A stretch of 53,605 bases of DNA, taken from contig JAMPGY010000016.1 of assembly GCA_023663705.1 (NCBI GenBank), forward strand, positions 1 to 53,605, read 5' to 3'. The DNA comes from Clostridium sp. GTDB lineage: Bacteria > Bacteroidota > Bacteroidia > Bacteroidales > Bacteroidaceae. The position numbers and the translations under genes are program-made. The notes below the pieces were generated by a model. That model did no database searches. It had not been told where the DNA came from and saw only the letters and a list, made by a program, of their open reading frames with translations. Positions 28,755 through 36,743 of the stretch are shown here, one piece after another (within the stretch, counting starts at the first letter, position 1; each line of letters begins with the position of its first letter).

Positions 28755-29300
28755 TTATTCCTTTTCCACCTGCATAAAGCCCAATTCCAACGGAGTTTTA
28801 CGTCCGAAGATTTTGACCATAACCTTCATCTTCTTCTTTTCGTTATTCACCTCTTCAATCACAGCTGAGAATCCGCTGAAGGGTCCTTCGGTCACTTTGA
28901 CACTCTCACCGACGTTATACGGAACAATCATTTCTTCCGCAACATCCTGCAATTCGTCTACCGTGCCCAAAATACGACTTACCTCCGCCGGACGCAACGG
29001 TGTCGGATTTGCGTTGGATTCACCCAAAAAGCCCAATACATCCGGTGTCTGGCGCAGCATCGGAGCAACTTCTCCGACAAGCATAGCCTCAACCAAAACA
29101 TATCCGGGCAGATGAGTACGTTCCTTCACAACACGCTTACCATTGCGAACCTGAACTGTTTTTTCCGTAGGAACGAGAACCTGAGACACGTATTTGCCGA
29201 AATCACCTTTTTTGATCTCAGCCTCAATATAGTCCTTTACCTTATTCTCCTTACCGCTGACAGCACGCAACACGTACCATCTCATTTCCACTTCCTTCAT
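28755..29300 (-). CDS. nusG: Transcription termination/antitermination protein NusG
   Basis: A 181-residue elongation factor binding RNA polymerase and coupling it to Rho or the ribosome. The NGN domain ([20 protein letters not shown], residues 6-25) and the C-terminal KOW motif ([20 protein letters not shown]) are both present. I use the ATG at 29300; a second ATG five codons in (29285) is possible. It follows secE by 9 bp. It should not be confused with UpxY-type NusG paralogues of capsule loci, since this is the housekeeping gene in its standard context. Confidence 0.97.
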   Translation of the reverse strand: MKEVEMRWYVLRAVSGKENKVKDYIEAEIKKGDFGKYVSQVLVPTEKTVQVRNGKRVVKERTHLPGYVLVEAMLVGEVAPMLRQTPDVLGFLGESNANPTPLRPAEVSRILGTVDELQDVAEEMIVPYNVGESVKVTEGPFSGFSAVIEEVNNEKKKMKVMVKIFGRKTPLELGFMQVEKE

Positions 29301-29309
29301 AAGTTTACG

Positions 29310-29498
29310 TTAATAAACCAGATTATTCATAACAGCAGAAAAGAACGCGTCCATAGCGAAAATTACCAATGCAATGAGTAGGGAAGCAATTAAAACTACA
29401 ACTGCACTGTTCGTAAGTTCTGAAAAGCTTGGCCAAGTGGTCTTTTGCACAAGTTCTATGTAAGAATCCTTACAATAGTTTACTATATTCTGAAACAT
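29310..29498 (-). CDS. secE: Preprotein translocase subunit SecE
   Basis: A 62-residue single-span form of SecE, which clamps SecY in the Sec translocon. I chose the ATG at 29498; the longer frame would run into tRNA-Trp at 29514. The amphipathic helix with the family motif ELVQKTTWPSFSEL (about residues 14-27) precedes one transmembrane helix (SAVVVLIASLLIALVIFAMD, about 31-50). It lies 15 bp after tRNA-Trp. Confidence 0.95.
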   Translation of the reverse strand: MFQNIVNYCKDSYIELVQKTTWPSFSELTNSAVVVLIASLLIALVIFAMDAFFSAVMNNLVY

Positions 29499-29513
29499 AC
29501 ATTTTAGATTTAG

Positions 29514-29586
29514 CACGGGAAGAGAGGCTCGAACTCCCGACACCCGGTTTTGGAGACCGGTGCTCTACCAACTGAGCTATTCCCGT
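29514..29586 (-). tRNA. tRNA-Trp (anticodon CCA)
   Basis: A 73-nt cloverleaf. ACGGGAA at the 5' end pairs with TTCCCGT plus discriminator G, the D-loop contains AGCTCAGTTGGTAGAGC, the anticodon loop CTCCAAA reads CCA, and the T-arm has GTTCGAG. CCA is not encoded. It lies between tuf and secE, a common bacterial arrangement. Confidence 0.97.
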
Positions 29587-29591
29587 AGATG

Positions 29592-29611
29592 GGGAATCCC
29601 GAAGGATTCCC
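29592..29611 (-). terminator. UUCG-capped hairpin between tuf and tRNA-Trp
   Basis: On the minus strand GGGAATCC, loop TTCG, GGATTCCC forms an 8-bp stem with an ultra-stable UUCG tetraloop. No T-run follows and tRNA-Trp begins 5 bp on. It is more likely an mRNA 3'-end or processing stabiliser left after tRNA excision than a full terminator. Confidence 0.6.
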
Positions 29612-29627
29612 ACTATTTTATTTGAGA

Positions 29628-30809
29628 TTAGTCAAATACTTCAGTGATCTGACCAGAACCTACCGTACGACCACCTTCGCGGATAGCGAAACGGAGACCT
29701 ACGTTCAGGGCAACCGGATAAATCAAAGAAACCTTGATTTCAACGTTATCACCCGGCATTACCATTTCAGTTCCTTCCGGCAGAGAGATCTCACCGGTGC
29801 AGTCCATTGTACGGAGATAGAACTGAGGACGATACTTGTTACCGAACGGAGTGTGACGACCACCTTCCTCTTTCTTCAACACATAGATAGAAGCCTTAAA
29901 GCCGGAGTGCGGAGTGATAGTACCCGGATGAGTGATAACCATACCGCGCTTGATTTCCTTCTTGTCAATACCACGGAGCAACAGACCGACGTTGTCACCA
30001 GCTTCACCTTCGTCCAACAACTTGCGGAACATTTCAACACCAGTGATAACTGACTTCTTGTCTTCACCCAGACCCAGGATCTGAACTTCGTCACCTACCT
30101 TAACAACACCGGTTTCGATACGACCTGTAGCCACAGTACCACGACCAGTGATTGAGAACACGTCCTCAACAGGCATCAAGAAAGGCTTTTCAACATCGCG
30201 AACGGGCTCCTGAATCCAAGTGTCGCAAGCATTCATCAGCTCCATAACCTTCTCTTCCCACTGAGCAACACCATTCAATGCGCCCAATGCAGAACCGCGG
30301 ATAATCGGAGTCTCAGCCTCGAAATCATAAGCAGCCAACAGCTCACCCATTTCCATCTCAACCAATTCCAACATCTCCTCATCCTCAACCATGTCGCACT
30401 TATTCAAGAACACAACCAAGCGAGGAACGTTCACCTGACGAGCCAACAGAATGTGCTCACGAGTCTGAGGCATCGGACCGTCGGTTGCAGCAACAACGAT
30501 GATAGCACCGTCCATCTGAGCAGCACCAGTTACCATGTTCTTCACATAGTCGGCGTGACCCGGGCAGTCTACGTGAGCGTAGTGACGGTTTGCAGTTTCA
30601 TATTCTACGTGAGAAGTATTAATAGTGATACCACGCTCCTTTTCCTCGGGCGCGTTATCGATCTGATCGAATGACTTAACTTCTGAAAGACCGTTCTTTG
30701 CCAACACAGTTGTGATAGCAGCCGTCAGTGTAGTCTTACCGTGGTCCACATGACCGATAGTACCAATGTTTACATGCGGCTTGGTACGTTCGAATTTTTC
30801 TTTAGCCAT
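29628..30809 (-). CDS. tuf: Elongation factor Tu
   Basis: A 393-residue GTPase that delivers aminoacyl-tRNA to the ribosome. The G motifs are intact: GHVDHGKT (residues 19-26), DCPGHADY (about 80-87) and NKCD (about 135-138). Domains 2 and 3 follow with the expected [11 protein letters not shown] and the C-terminal [12 protein letters not shown]. It lies 54 bp after tRNA-Thr(GGT) and before tRNA-Trp, in the tufB-like context. Confidence 0.99.
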   Translation of the reverse strand: MAKEKFERTKPHVNIGTIGHVDHGKTTLTAAITTVLAKNGLSEVKSFDQIDNAPEEKERGITINTSHVEYETANRHYAHVDCPGHADYVKNMVTGAAQMDGAIIVVAATDGPMPQTREHILLARQVNVPRLVVFLNKCDMVEDEEMLELVEMEMGELLAAYDFEAETPIIRGSALGALNGVAQWEEKVMELMNACDTWIQEPVRDVEKPFLMPVEDVFSITGRGTVATGRIETGVVKVGDEVQILGLGEDKKSVITGVEMFRKLLDEGEAGDNVGLLLRGIDKKEIKRGMVITHPGTITPHSGFKASIYVLKKEEGGRHTPFGNKYRPQFYLRTMDCTGEISLPEGTEMVMPGDNVEIKVSLIYPVALNVGLRFAIREGGRTVGSGQITEVFD

Positions 30810-30863
30810 AGCTTTCTTTGTTTTATTTTAAATATCAATGAATAATCGCCTTATTACATGAAG

Positions 30864-30935
<72 letters not shown>

Positions 30936-30943
30936 AACATTGG

Positions 30944-31016
30944 AGCGGAAAACGGGGCTCAAACCCGCGACCCCCAGCTTGGAAGGCTAGTGCTCTATCA
31001 ACTGAGCTATTTCCGC
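30944..31016 (-). tRNA. tRNA-Gly (anticodon TCC)
   Basis: A 73-nt cloverleaf. GCGGAAA pairs with TTTCCGC plus discriminator T, the anticodon loop CTTCCAA reads TCC, and the T-arm contains GTTTGAG. The three bases after the discriminator (30941-30943) read CCA, so the 3' end is genome-encoded, unlike the other four tRNAs of this window. It corresponds in position to E. coli glyT. Confidence 0.96.
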
Positions 31017-31044
31017 ATTGTTTAGATTAAAGGCTTTAATCTTG

Positions 31045-31127
31045 TGGGCAAAGATGGATTCGAACCACCGAAGGCGTAAGCCAGCAGATTTACAGTCTGC
31101 CCCATTTGGCCACTCTGGTATTTGCCC
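31045..31127 (-). tRNA. tRNA-Tyr (anticodon GTA)
   Basis: An 83-nt class II tRNA with a long variable arm. GGGCAAA pairs with TTTGCCC plus discriminator A, the anticodon loop CTGTAAA reads GTA, and the T-arm contains GTTCGAA. CCA is not encoded. It corresponds in position to E. coli tyrU. Confidence 0.96.
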
Positions 31128-31164
31128 TTCTTTTTATATAAGAATCCACCGATCCTCCACCTTG

Positions 31165-31238
31165 AGCCTCTTGTCGGATTCGAACCAACGACCCCGAGAT
31201 TACAAATCACGTGCTCTGGCCAACTGAGCTAAAGAGGC
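31165..31238 (-). tRNA. tRNA-Thr (anticodon TGT)
   Basis: A 74-nt cloverleaf. GCCTCTT pairs with AAGAGGC plus discriminator T, the anticodon loop TTTGTAA reads TGT, and the T-arm contains GTTCGAA. CCA is not encoded. It is the first tRNA of the cluster, in the thrU position of the E. coli tufB operon, and lies just downstream of a good promoter. Confidence 0.96.
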
Positions 31239-31280
31239 GTTTGCAGTCGCATCGAAGCAGCAGCCTGCCTGAAACGACTG

Positions 31281-31309
31281 CAAATTTAGATATTATTTTT
31301 GAAACTCAA
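31281..31309 (-). promoter_or_regulatory. Promoter of the tRNA-tuf-secE-nusG-rpl-rpo cluster
   Basis: The minus strand has TTG (31307-31309), an 18-bp spacer and TAAATTTG (31281-31288). Initiation near 31275 would precede tRNA-Thr(TGT) by about 37 nt. A 10-bp inverted repeat, TTTGCAGTCG/CGACTGCAAA (31240-31249 and 31275-31284), overlaps the start region and could be an operator or the end hairpin of the hpf transcript. Confidence 0.65.
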
Positions 31310-31328
31310 AAACATTTTCTTGTTTTTT

Positions 31329-31628
31329 TTAGTGTCCGCGCTGCTTTTCCTTGATTTTGGTCAGCTGCTTCTGCAACGCATCCACACATAAGTCTATTGC
31401 TTCTTCAAACGTGTCGCATACCTTTTCGGCAAACAGTTCGGCGTTTGACACCATCACTTTTACCGAAGCCTCCTTATTCAGAGACGTTTCCGGCTTCACG
31501 ACCTTCAATGACACCTCTACCTTTCTTATTTCTTCGCTTACTTTTTCCAATTTCGACACTTTCTTCTCAATGAAAGCATGCAACTGCTCCGTTGCGTCAA
31601 AATGAATCGACTGAACATTAATTTCCAT
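31329..31628 (-). CDS. hpf: Ribosome hibernation-promoting factor (short HPF/RaiA family)
   Basis: A 99-residue protein that binds the decoding centre of idle ribosomes. The S30AE fold is recognisable from MEINVQSIHFDATEQLHAFI at the start and the C-terminal YxxAI-like segment FEEAIDLCVDALQKQLTKIK. It is a short form, without the dimerising tail of long HPF. I use the ATG at 31628 rather than the GTG two codons upstream, because a perfect GGAGGTG lies at the right distance before the ATG. The xer stop codon lies inside this Shine-Dalgarno, so the two genes are translationally adjacent. It precedes the tRNA-tuf cluster. Confidence 0.93.
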   Translation of the reverse strand: MEINVQSIHFDATEQLHAFIEKKVSKLEKVSEEIRKVEVSLKVVKPETSLNKEASVKVMVSNAELFAEKVCDTFEEAIDLCVDALQKQLTKIKEKQRGH

Positions 31629-31630
31629 AT

Positions 31631-32524
31631 TCACCTCCGTTTTTTAGCCCGTGGATGGGCTTCGTTATACACTTTTATCAGATCGTCAAAAGTCACATGG
31701 GTATATATTTCCGTTGTGGATAAGCTTTCATGCCCGAGCAACTCCTTGACAGATTCCAATTTCGCATGATTATTCAGCATAGAAGTGGCAAAAGTATGCC
31801 TCAGCACGTGCGGACTACGCTTGCGCAAGGTCGTCACCATCCCCAAACTGCGTCGGGTAATCGTTTCAACCTTCGACTTCGACAGTCTTCTTCCTCCGGC
31901 ATCCGTAAACAAAGCCGGCACTACAGCCGCTATTTGCCCGGAACGCACATCCAGATAAGATTGAATTTCCTGTCGAAGCTCATCGCCCACCGGCACTATA
32001 CGCTGTTTATTCCTCTTTCCGGTAACCTTAATCCGCCCAGCGGCCAAATCCACATGAGCAACATCCAGCCCCAACAGTTCCGACAGACGGATACCCGTCA
32101 TGTAGAACATCAGAAGAATCAGACGGTCACGCTTGGCTTCAAAGCCATCACCCGACATCACCGTGTCGAACAAGCAATTCATTTCCTTCTCTTTCAGAAA
32201 GACAGGCAACACCCGCCTTTGTTTGGGAGCCCTGATACCGTATGCCGGATTCACCGTGACAATCCCTTTTCTCAAAAGATACTTATAGAAAGAACGCAAG
32301 GCGCTTAACCGCCGGCTGACCGAAGACGCGGATTTACCATTTTCCATCATGGACACGACCCATTGCCGCACCACATCGGGATCCAGCGTCTTCCAATCCA
32401 GCGTTGCTTCAAAACCCTTGTAAAACGACTCGAACGCCTCCAAATCGTCTGAATATCCCTTTACCGTCAGAGGCGAATAATTCTTCTCATAGGCCAGATA
32501 ATCCAGAAAAGAGTCTTTCAGCAT
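31631..32524 (-). CDS. XerC/XerD-type tyrosine recombinase
   Basis: A 297-residue recombinase with a full-length core-binding domain (MLKDSFLDYLAYEKNYSPLT, residues 1-20) and catalytic domain. The active-site set is complete: Arg146 (MTGIRLSEL), Lys170 (TGKRNKQR), His239 and Arg242 (HVLRHTFAT), His265 (GHESLSTTEIY) and Tyr274. Length and motifs fit the chromosome-dimer resolving Xer pair, and the position next to hpf, rpsU and tuf is usual in Bacteroidales. XerC versus XerD cannot be decided from sequence alone here. It is quite different from the Tsr-type enzyme at 388-1593, showing the canonical HxxR box. Confidence 0.92.
   Translation of the reverse strand: MLKDSFLDYLAYEKNYSPLTVKGYSDDLEAFESFYKGFEATLDWKTLDPDVVRQWVVSMMENGKSASSVSRRLSALRSFYKYLLRKGIVTVNPAYGIRAPKQRRVLPVFLKEKEMNCLFDTVMSGDGFEAKRDRLILLMFYMTGIRLSELLGLDVAHVDLAAGRIKVTGKRNKQRIVPVGDELRQEIQSYLDVRSGQIAAVVPALFTDAGGRRLSKSKVETITRRSLGMVTTLRKRSPHVLRHTFATSMLNNHAKLESVKELLGHESLSTTEIYTHVTFDDLIKVYNEAHPRAKKRR
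31632..31638 (-). promoter_or_regulatory. Strong Shine-Dalgarno of hpf
   Basis: The minus strand reads GGAGGTG, fully complementary to the CACCUCC 3' end of 16S rRNA, with five bases between GGAGG and the ATG. Starts elsewhere in the window have A/T-rich leaders without such a motif. The xer TGA (31631-31633) overlaps it. Confidence 0.85.
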
Positions 32525-32591
32525 AACTTCATTGCTTTACGGCAACGAATATAGTCAATTAATTCAATTGTTCAAAAGAAAAAGAGCTAAA

Positions 32592-32783
32592 TTAGTCTTC
32601 AATACGTTGTAATTTCTGAACGTATACAGCACGTTCCTTGGCAAGTCTCTTCAACACAGAGGGTTTGTCAAACTGCTGTCTGCGTCTCAATTCTTTCACG
32701 ACACCAGTCTTCTCAAATTTTCTCTTGAACTTTTTCAAAGCTCTTTCGATGTTCTCGCCTTCTTTTACAGGTACTACAATCAT
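32592..32783 (-). CDS. rpsU: 30S ribosomal protein S21 (bS21)
   Basis: A 63-residue basic ribosomal protein (MIVVPVKEGENIERALKKFK at the start, Arg/Lys-rich centre RRRQQFDKPSVLKRLAKER). bS21 lies near the anti-Shine-Dalgarno of 16S rRNA; in Bacteroidota it helps occlude it. In Flavobacterium johnsoniae rpsU has a strong Shine-Dalgarno used for autoregulation. Here the leader next to the ATG (GTAAAACA) has none. It has its own near-consensus promoter about 60 bp upstream. xer follows after 67 bp. Confidence 0.96.
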   Translation of the reverse strand: MIVVPVKEGENIERALKKFKRKFEKTGVVKELRRRQQFDKPSVLKRLAKERAVYVQKLQRIED

Positions 32784-32839
32784 TGTTTTACGTTTTATAA
32801 ATATGTTATTTAAATAATGTGATTACACATTTTGCGGCG

Positions 32840-32870
32840 CAAAAGTACATATTGTTTTTGAATTAGGCAA
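32840..32870 (-). promoter_or_regulatory. Promoter of rpsU
   Basis: The minus strand has TTG (32868-32870), a 20-bp spacer and TACTTTTG (32840-32847). Initiation near 32833 gives a 50-nt AT-rich leader. Confidence 0.7.
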
Positions 32871-32963
32871 CAGATTACTTATTTTTTCATCCACAAAGCA
32901 CTATTTACGAGCGATATCCGCCACTGCCGATCCGGTCCGGCAAGCACGCGCAGACAAACCATA

Positions 32964-32999
32964 AAAAAGGCGTGCCACCTCACAGCGGCACGCCTTTTT
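32964..32999 (-). terminator. Terminator of mdh
   Basis: GGCGTGCC (32969-32976) pairs with GGCACGCC (32987-32994), flanked by A-runs and T-runs that extend the stem. On the minus strand a TTTTTT run follows. It lies 20 bp beyond the mdh stop. Confidence 0.9.
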
Positions 33000-33019
33000 A
33001 TCTAAATGAAGACTTTGTC

Positions 33020-34012
33020 TTACAAGTTCGGATTGATCTTGCTCCATTCGCTCACAGCCGGAACGATGTTCAGCGTTACCAATTCATCGCGCATCTTGCA
33101 GAGGTGTGCATAGCTGGCATCCAACTTAGCCACTTCCTCGGCCGTACCCGTGGGCATTTCATAATGACATCCCGTAGCATCGAGAGTGGTCTTCATGGCC
33201 ATCATGATATGGTCGTACTTATCCGTTTTAACATAAGTACCTGCCGGCCAGCGGAATGCCTCACCGCCCATGGCCGCACGAATCATCTCCACCGAGATGT
33301 AAGCCGGACTCTGGAACGAAGAACGGCCGCGCAACTCAATGATCTTAGCGCCGCCCTTGGTCACATCCACCTTCATGTCTTCCCATTCCTGCTCGCTGAA
33401 CTCAGGAGTGCCGATGATTTCGGTCAAAGGCTTACCGTCGATCTTCACAGCGCTGCCGAACACGGCCATCTGCTCACCGTGACCACCGTAAGTGGCGCTA
33501 CCGGTCACCTTGCTCTGCTGAACACCGAACTTCTTTGCCAAAGCGCTCTGCAAACGGGTTGAATCCAAACCGGCCAAAGTCGTAACCTGAGAGGGCTTCA
33601 AACCGGAATACAACAACGTTACCAAACCGGTCAGGTCAGCAGGGTTGAAGATGATCACCACGTGCTTCACATCGGGGCAGTAAGCCTTGATGTCCTTACC
33701 CAGCTGCTCGGCGATTTCACAGTTACCCTTCAGCAAATCTTCACGGGTCATGCCCTGCTTACGCGGTGCACCACCCGAAGAGATAATATATTTTGCATCC
33801 TTGAATGCCTCGGCCACATCCGTAGTAGCCGTGATATTTACTTCATCAAAACCGCTCTGACGCATTTCCTCTGCCACACCTTCGGGAGAGAACACGTCAT
33901 ACAAACAGAGGTTTGAAGTCAAACCCATCATCAGAGCCGTCTGTGCCATATTGGAACCGATCATACCGGCCGCACCGACAATCACCAACTTGTCATTCGT
34001 CAGAAATTCCAT
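33020..34012 (-). CDS. mdh: Malate dehydrogenase (LDH/MDH superfamily)
   Basis: A 330-residue NAD-dependent enzyme interconverting malate and oxaloacetate, feeding the succinate pathway of Bacteroidales. The Rossmann motif GAAGMIG spans residues 13-19. The mobile-loop segment GAPRKQGMTR supplies Arg84 and Arg90, and the Arg at the specificity position favours malate over lactate. LDSTR supplies Arg153 and YGGHGEQ the catalytic His178. NPAD takes the place of the usual NPVD/NPVN. The gene is monocistronic, with its own -7 box and terminator. Confidence 0.92.
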   Translation of the reverse strand: MEFLTNDKLVIVGAAGMIGSNMAQTALMMGLTSNLCLYDVFSPEGVAEEMRQSGFDEVNITATTDVAEAFKDAKYIISSGGAPRKQGMTREDLLKGNCEIAEQLGKDIKAYCPDVKHVVIIFNPADLTGLVTLLYSGLKPSQVTTLAGLDSTRLQSALAKKFGVQQSKVTGSATYGGHGEQMAVFGSAVKIDGKPLTEIIGTPEFSEQEWEDMKVDVTKGGAKIIELRGRSSFQSPAYISVEMIRAAMGGEAFRWPAGTYVKTDKYDHIMMAMKTTLDATGCHYEMPTGTAEEVAKLDASYAHLCKMRDELVTLNIVPAVSEWSKINPNL

Positions 34013-34055
34013 ATTACTTTTATTTTAAAGATTGAATACTTTTTATCCTTAGAGG

Positions 34056-34063
34056 CAAAGATA
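34056..34063 (-). promoter_or_regulatory. -7 box of mdh
   Basis: The minus strand reads TATCTTTG 43 bp before the mdh ATG. The -33 region is T-rich but has no TTG at the ideal distance. Confidence 0.55.
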
Positions 34064-34239
34064 CGACATATTTCCAAAAGAAATGATAAAAGAGCACTGA
34101 ATTTTTCCTAAAACCATCAGGAAAGAAATCGCAACCGGAACAGCCGGTTGCAGAAAGAGCAAACCCTGTTATTTTTTGAGCGAAAATTATGTCCGGCTAC
34201 AGAATATTATTAAATTTGAATCGCTTATCCCAATACAAG

Positions 34240-36027
34240 ATGAAAGAACATATCAATGAAAGAGTGCGCACCCTGCGCACTTATATGAAAGAACACGGAC
34301 TTTGCGCGTTCATATTTCCCAGCACCGATCCCCACTGCGGTGAGTATATACCCGACCATTGGAAAAGCCGCGAATGGATATCCGGATTCAACGGATCGGC
34401 CGGCACGGCGGTCGTCACGCTCGACGACGCGGCGCTATGGACCGATTCACGCTATTTTCTGGCAGCGGAAGAACAACTGGAGGGAACGCCGTTCCAACTG
34501 ATGAAAGACCGCTTGCCCGAAACGCCGTCCATCACCCAATGGCTTGCACAGGTACTGCCCGCAGGGAGTATCGTGGGCATGGACGCAGGGGTCAACACGA
34601 TTGACAGTGTTTTCCGGACGGAATCGGAATTAACCCCCAACGGCATCCGTCTGGAAACCGGATTGGATCCGGCCGGGGAGCTATGGGCCGGACGCCCGAC
34701 CCTACCCGAAAATCCGGTGGAGATACACCCCCTTCGGTTTGCAGGAAAGAGCGTTACGGACAAACTCAGCGACATCCGTGAAGAAATGCAACGGCACAAA
34801 GCCGACGGACTGATTGTGTCACAGTTGGACGAAATCGCCTGGACGCTCAACTTGCGCGGGACGGACGTCCACTGCAATCCGGTGTTCGTGTCCTACCTGT
34901 TCATCACCAAGAACACATGTACGTTATATATAAATAAGGTGAAGATCACGACCGAAGTGGAAGCCTACCTCGCGGAGAACAATATCAATCTCCGGACATA
35001 CGAAGCCATCACCGAAGATCTCTCCCGCTTCGAGGGAGACTGCGTGCTTTGCGACCGTTCTACCGTCAACCTTCGGCTCTATCACAGTCTGCCCGAAAAC
35101 TGCAGTGTTCACGAAGGGCAGTCACCCATTGCCCTGATGAAAGCCGTGAAATCGCCCGAGGAGATTGAGGGCTATCGCCGCGCCATGGAGCGCGACGGGG
35201 TGGCTATGGTGAAATTCCTCAAGTGGCTGCGACCGGCAGTCGAGGCCGGAGGACAAACCGAAATGAGCATAGATCGCAAACTGACAGCCCTACGCGCCGA
35301 ACAATCGCTCTACCGCGACATCAGTTTTGACACCATCGCCGGATATGGACCGCATGGTGCCATCGTGCATTACGAAGCCACACCGAAGACTGACACCGAG
35401 CTGCGCCCGGAGGGACTGCTGCTGCTCGACTCGGGAGCACAGTATCAAGACGGCACGACGGACATCACCCGTACCATTGCCTTGGGTCCGGTGACGGAGG
35501 AGGAGCGACACGACTACACACTGGTGCTGAAGGGACACATCCGGCTGGCGCGGGCCAAGTTTCCCGAAGGATGCAGCGGCACCCAACTGGACGTGTGTGC
35601 ACGGTATGCCATGTGGCAGGAGGGGATCAACTTCCTCCACGGTACCGGCCATGGCGTAGGATCCTATCTGAACGTACACGAAGGACCTCATCAAATACGG
35701 ATGAACTACATGCCCGCACCGCTTCGGGCCGGCATGACGGTAACGAACGAACCGGGCATCTATCGCACCGGTCGTCACGGAGTGCGCATAGAGAACACCC
35801 AACTTATCGTTCCATTCCGACAGGGAGACTTTGGTGCCTTCCTGCAGTTTGAACCACTCACACTCTGTCCGATAGACACCACACCCATTGATTTCGACAT
35901 GCTGGACAAAGAAGAGGTGGCCTGGCTCGACGAGTATCACCGCACCGTATACAAGCGGCTGGCTCCGCTACTCGATGAGGAGCACAGACAGTGGCTGGAA
36001 CAAGTCATCACTCGCAGCAACAATTAA
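34240..36027 (+). CDS. Xaa-Pro aminopeptidase (M24B, aminopeptidase P family)
   Basis: A 595-residue cytoplasmic metallopeptidase that removes N-terminal residues preceding proline. I use the ATG at 34240; an in-frame start 17 codons upstream gives an unlikely N-terminus. Two creatinase-like N-terminal domains (about residues 1-310) precede the pita-bread catalytic domain. The five metal ligands are Asp397 and Asp408 (LLDSGAQYQDGTTDITRT), His471 (HGTGHGVG), Glu504 (TNEPGIY) and Glu518 (GVRIEN). Its length matches the long three-domain eukaryote-like APP form common in Bacteroidota. The gamma-carbonic anhydrase gene follows after 26 bp, probably in one transcript. A TAAATTTG box at 34211 may be its -7 element. 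Confidence 0.93.
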   Translation: MKEHINERVRTLRTYMKEHGLCAFIFPSTDPHCGEYIPDHWKSREWISGFNGSAGTAVVTLDDAALWTDSRYFLAAEEQLEGTPFQLMKDRLPETPSITQWLAQVLPAGSIVGMDAGVNTIDSVFRTESELTPNGIRLETGLDPAGELWAGRPTLPENPVEIHPLRFAGKSVTDKLSDIREEMQRHKADGLIVSQLDEIAWTLNLRGTDVHCNPVFVSYLFITKNTCTLYINKVKITTEVEAYLAENNINLRTYEAITEDLSRFEGDCVLCDRSTVNLRLYHSLPENCSVHEGQSPIALMKAVKSPEEIEGYRRAMERDGVAMVKFLKWLRPAVEAGGQTEMSIDRKLTALRAEQSLYRDISFDTIAGYGPHGAIVHYEATPKTDTELRPEGLLLLDSGAQYQDGTTDITRTIALGPVTEEERHDYTLVLKGHIRLARAKFPEGCSGTQLDVCARYAMWQEGINFLHGTGHGVGSYLNVHEGPHQIRMNYMPAPLRAGMTVTNEPGIYRTGRHGVRIENTQLIVPFRQGDFGAFLQFEPLTLCPIDTTPIDFDMLDKEEVAWLDEYHRTVYKRLAPLLDEEHRQWLEQVITRSNN

Positions 36028-36053
36028 ACATTAATTATTAACCAATTACAAAA

Positions 36054-36632
36054 ATGGCACTTATCAAATCTTTAAAGGGAATGACCCCTAAATTCGGCAA
36101 ACACTGCTATTTCTCCGAAGGCGCTGCCATCATCGGCGACGTCACCATGGGCGACGACTGTACGGTGTGGTTCAACGCCGTGATCCGGGGAGACGTGCAC
36201 TATATCCAGATGGGAAACCGCGTGAACATACAGGACGGTAGCTGCCTGCACACATTGTTTCAAAAAGCACCCATCATCATCGGGGATGATGTCACCGTAG
36301 GACACAACGTCACCCTCCACGGCTGCGAAATCAAGAGCGGAGCACTCATCGGCATGGGATCCACCATCCTCGACCATACCGTCGTCGGGCAGGGCGCCAT
36401 CGTGGCGGCCGGCGCGCTGGTGCTGAAAAACACGGTGATCGGCGACGGCGAACTGTGGGGCGGAGTCCCGGCCAAATTCATCAAGAAGGTAGATCCCGAC
36501 CAGGCCAAGGAACTGAACCAAGGCTACGCACAACACTACGTGATGTACTCCGATTGGTTTCGCGAAGCCGACAGTCACCCCGAAAACACTTGCTACTGCA
36601 CCACTTCGGAAGAGTATAACACCCGTGGCTGA
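36054..36632 (+). CDS. Gamma-carbonic anhydrase family protein (hexapeptide repeat)
   Basis: A 192-residue left-handed beta-helix protein of the gamma-CA/YrdA/PaaY family. Hexapeptide repeats run from about residue 15 to 145. Candidate zinc ligands occur in SCLHTLF (near 65) and VGHNVTLHG (about 83-91), the positions of the conserved His triad. Whether it hydrates CO2 is uncertain, as many family members are inactive or have other roles. It trails the aminopeptidase gene and is followed by a good terminator. Confidence 0.9.
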   Translation: MALIKSLKGMTPKFGKHCYFSEGAAIIGDVTMGDDCTVWFNAVIRGDVHYIQMGNRVNIQDGSCLHTLFQKAPIIIGDDVTVGHNVTLHGCEIKSGALIGMGSTILDHTVVGQGAIVAAGALVLKNTVIGDGELWGGVPAKFIKKVDPDQAKELNQGYAQHYVMYSDWFREADSHPENTCYCTTSEEYNTRG

Positions 36633-36660
36633 CCCCACTTCCCCCTTGATAGCAAGCTCC

Positions 36661-36690
36661 GCCCCGCACTGCCGGACGGGGCTTCTTTTT
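36661..36690 (+). terminator. Terminator of the aminopeptidase/gamma-CA transcript
   Basis: GCCCCG (36661-36666) pairs with CGGGGC (36677-36682), followed by TTCTTTTTCT on the plus strand, 28 bp beyond the gamma-CA stop. Confidence 0.8.
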
Positions 36691-36743
36691 CTCCCCAGCC
36701 CAAAGCCGCACTACCCCTCAATAATGATGTTTTCAAAAACATC

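Noticed and set aside
28755-29300. UpxY-type capsule antiterminator linked to the promoter switch
   Set aside because: This NusG-family gene lies between secE and rplK and has the housekeeping NGN-KOW pattern, so it is nusG itself.
31240-31284. 10-bp inverted repeat as a certain hpf terminator
   Set aside because: There is no T-run on the minus strand, and it overlaps the predicted start of the tRNA-tuf transcript, so operator or processing roles are equally likely. It is mentioned under the promoter instead.
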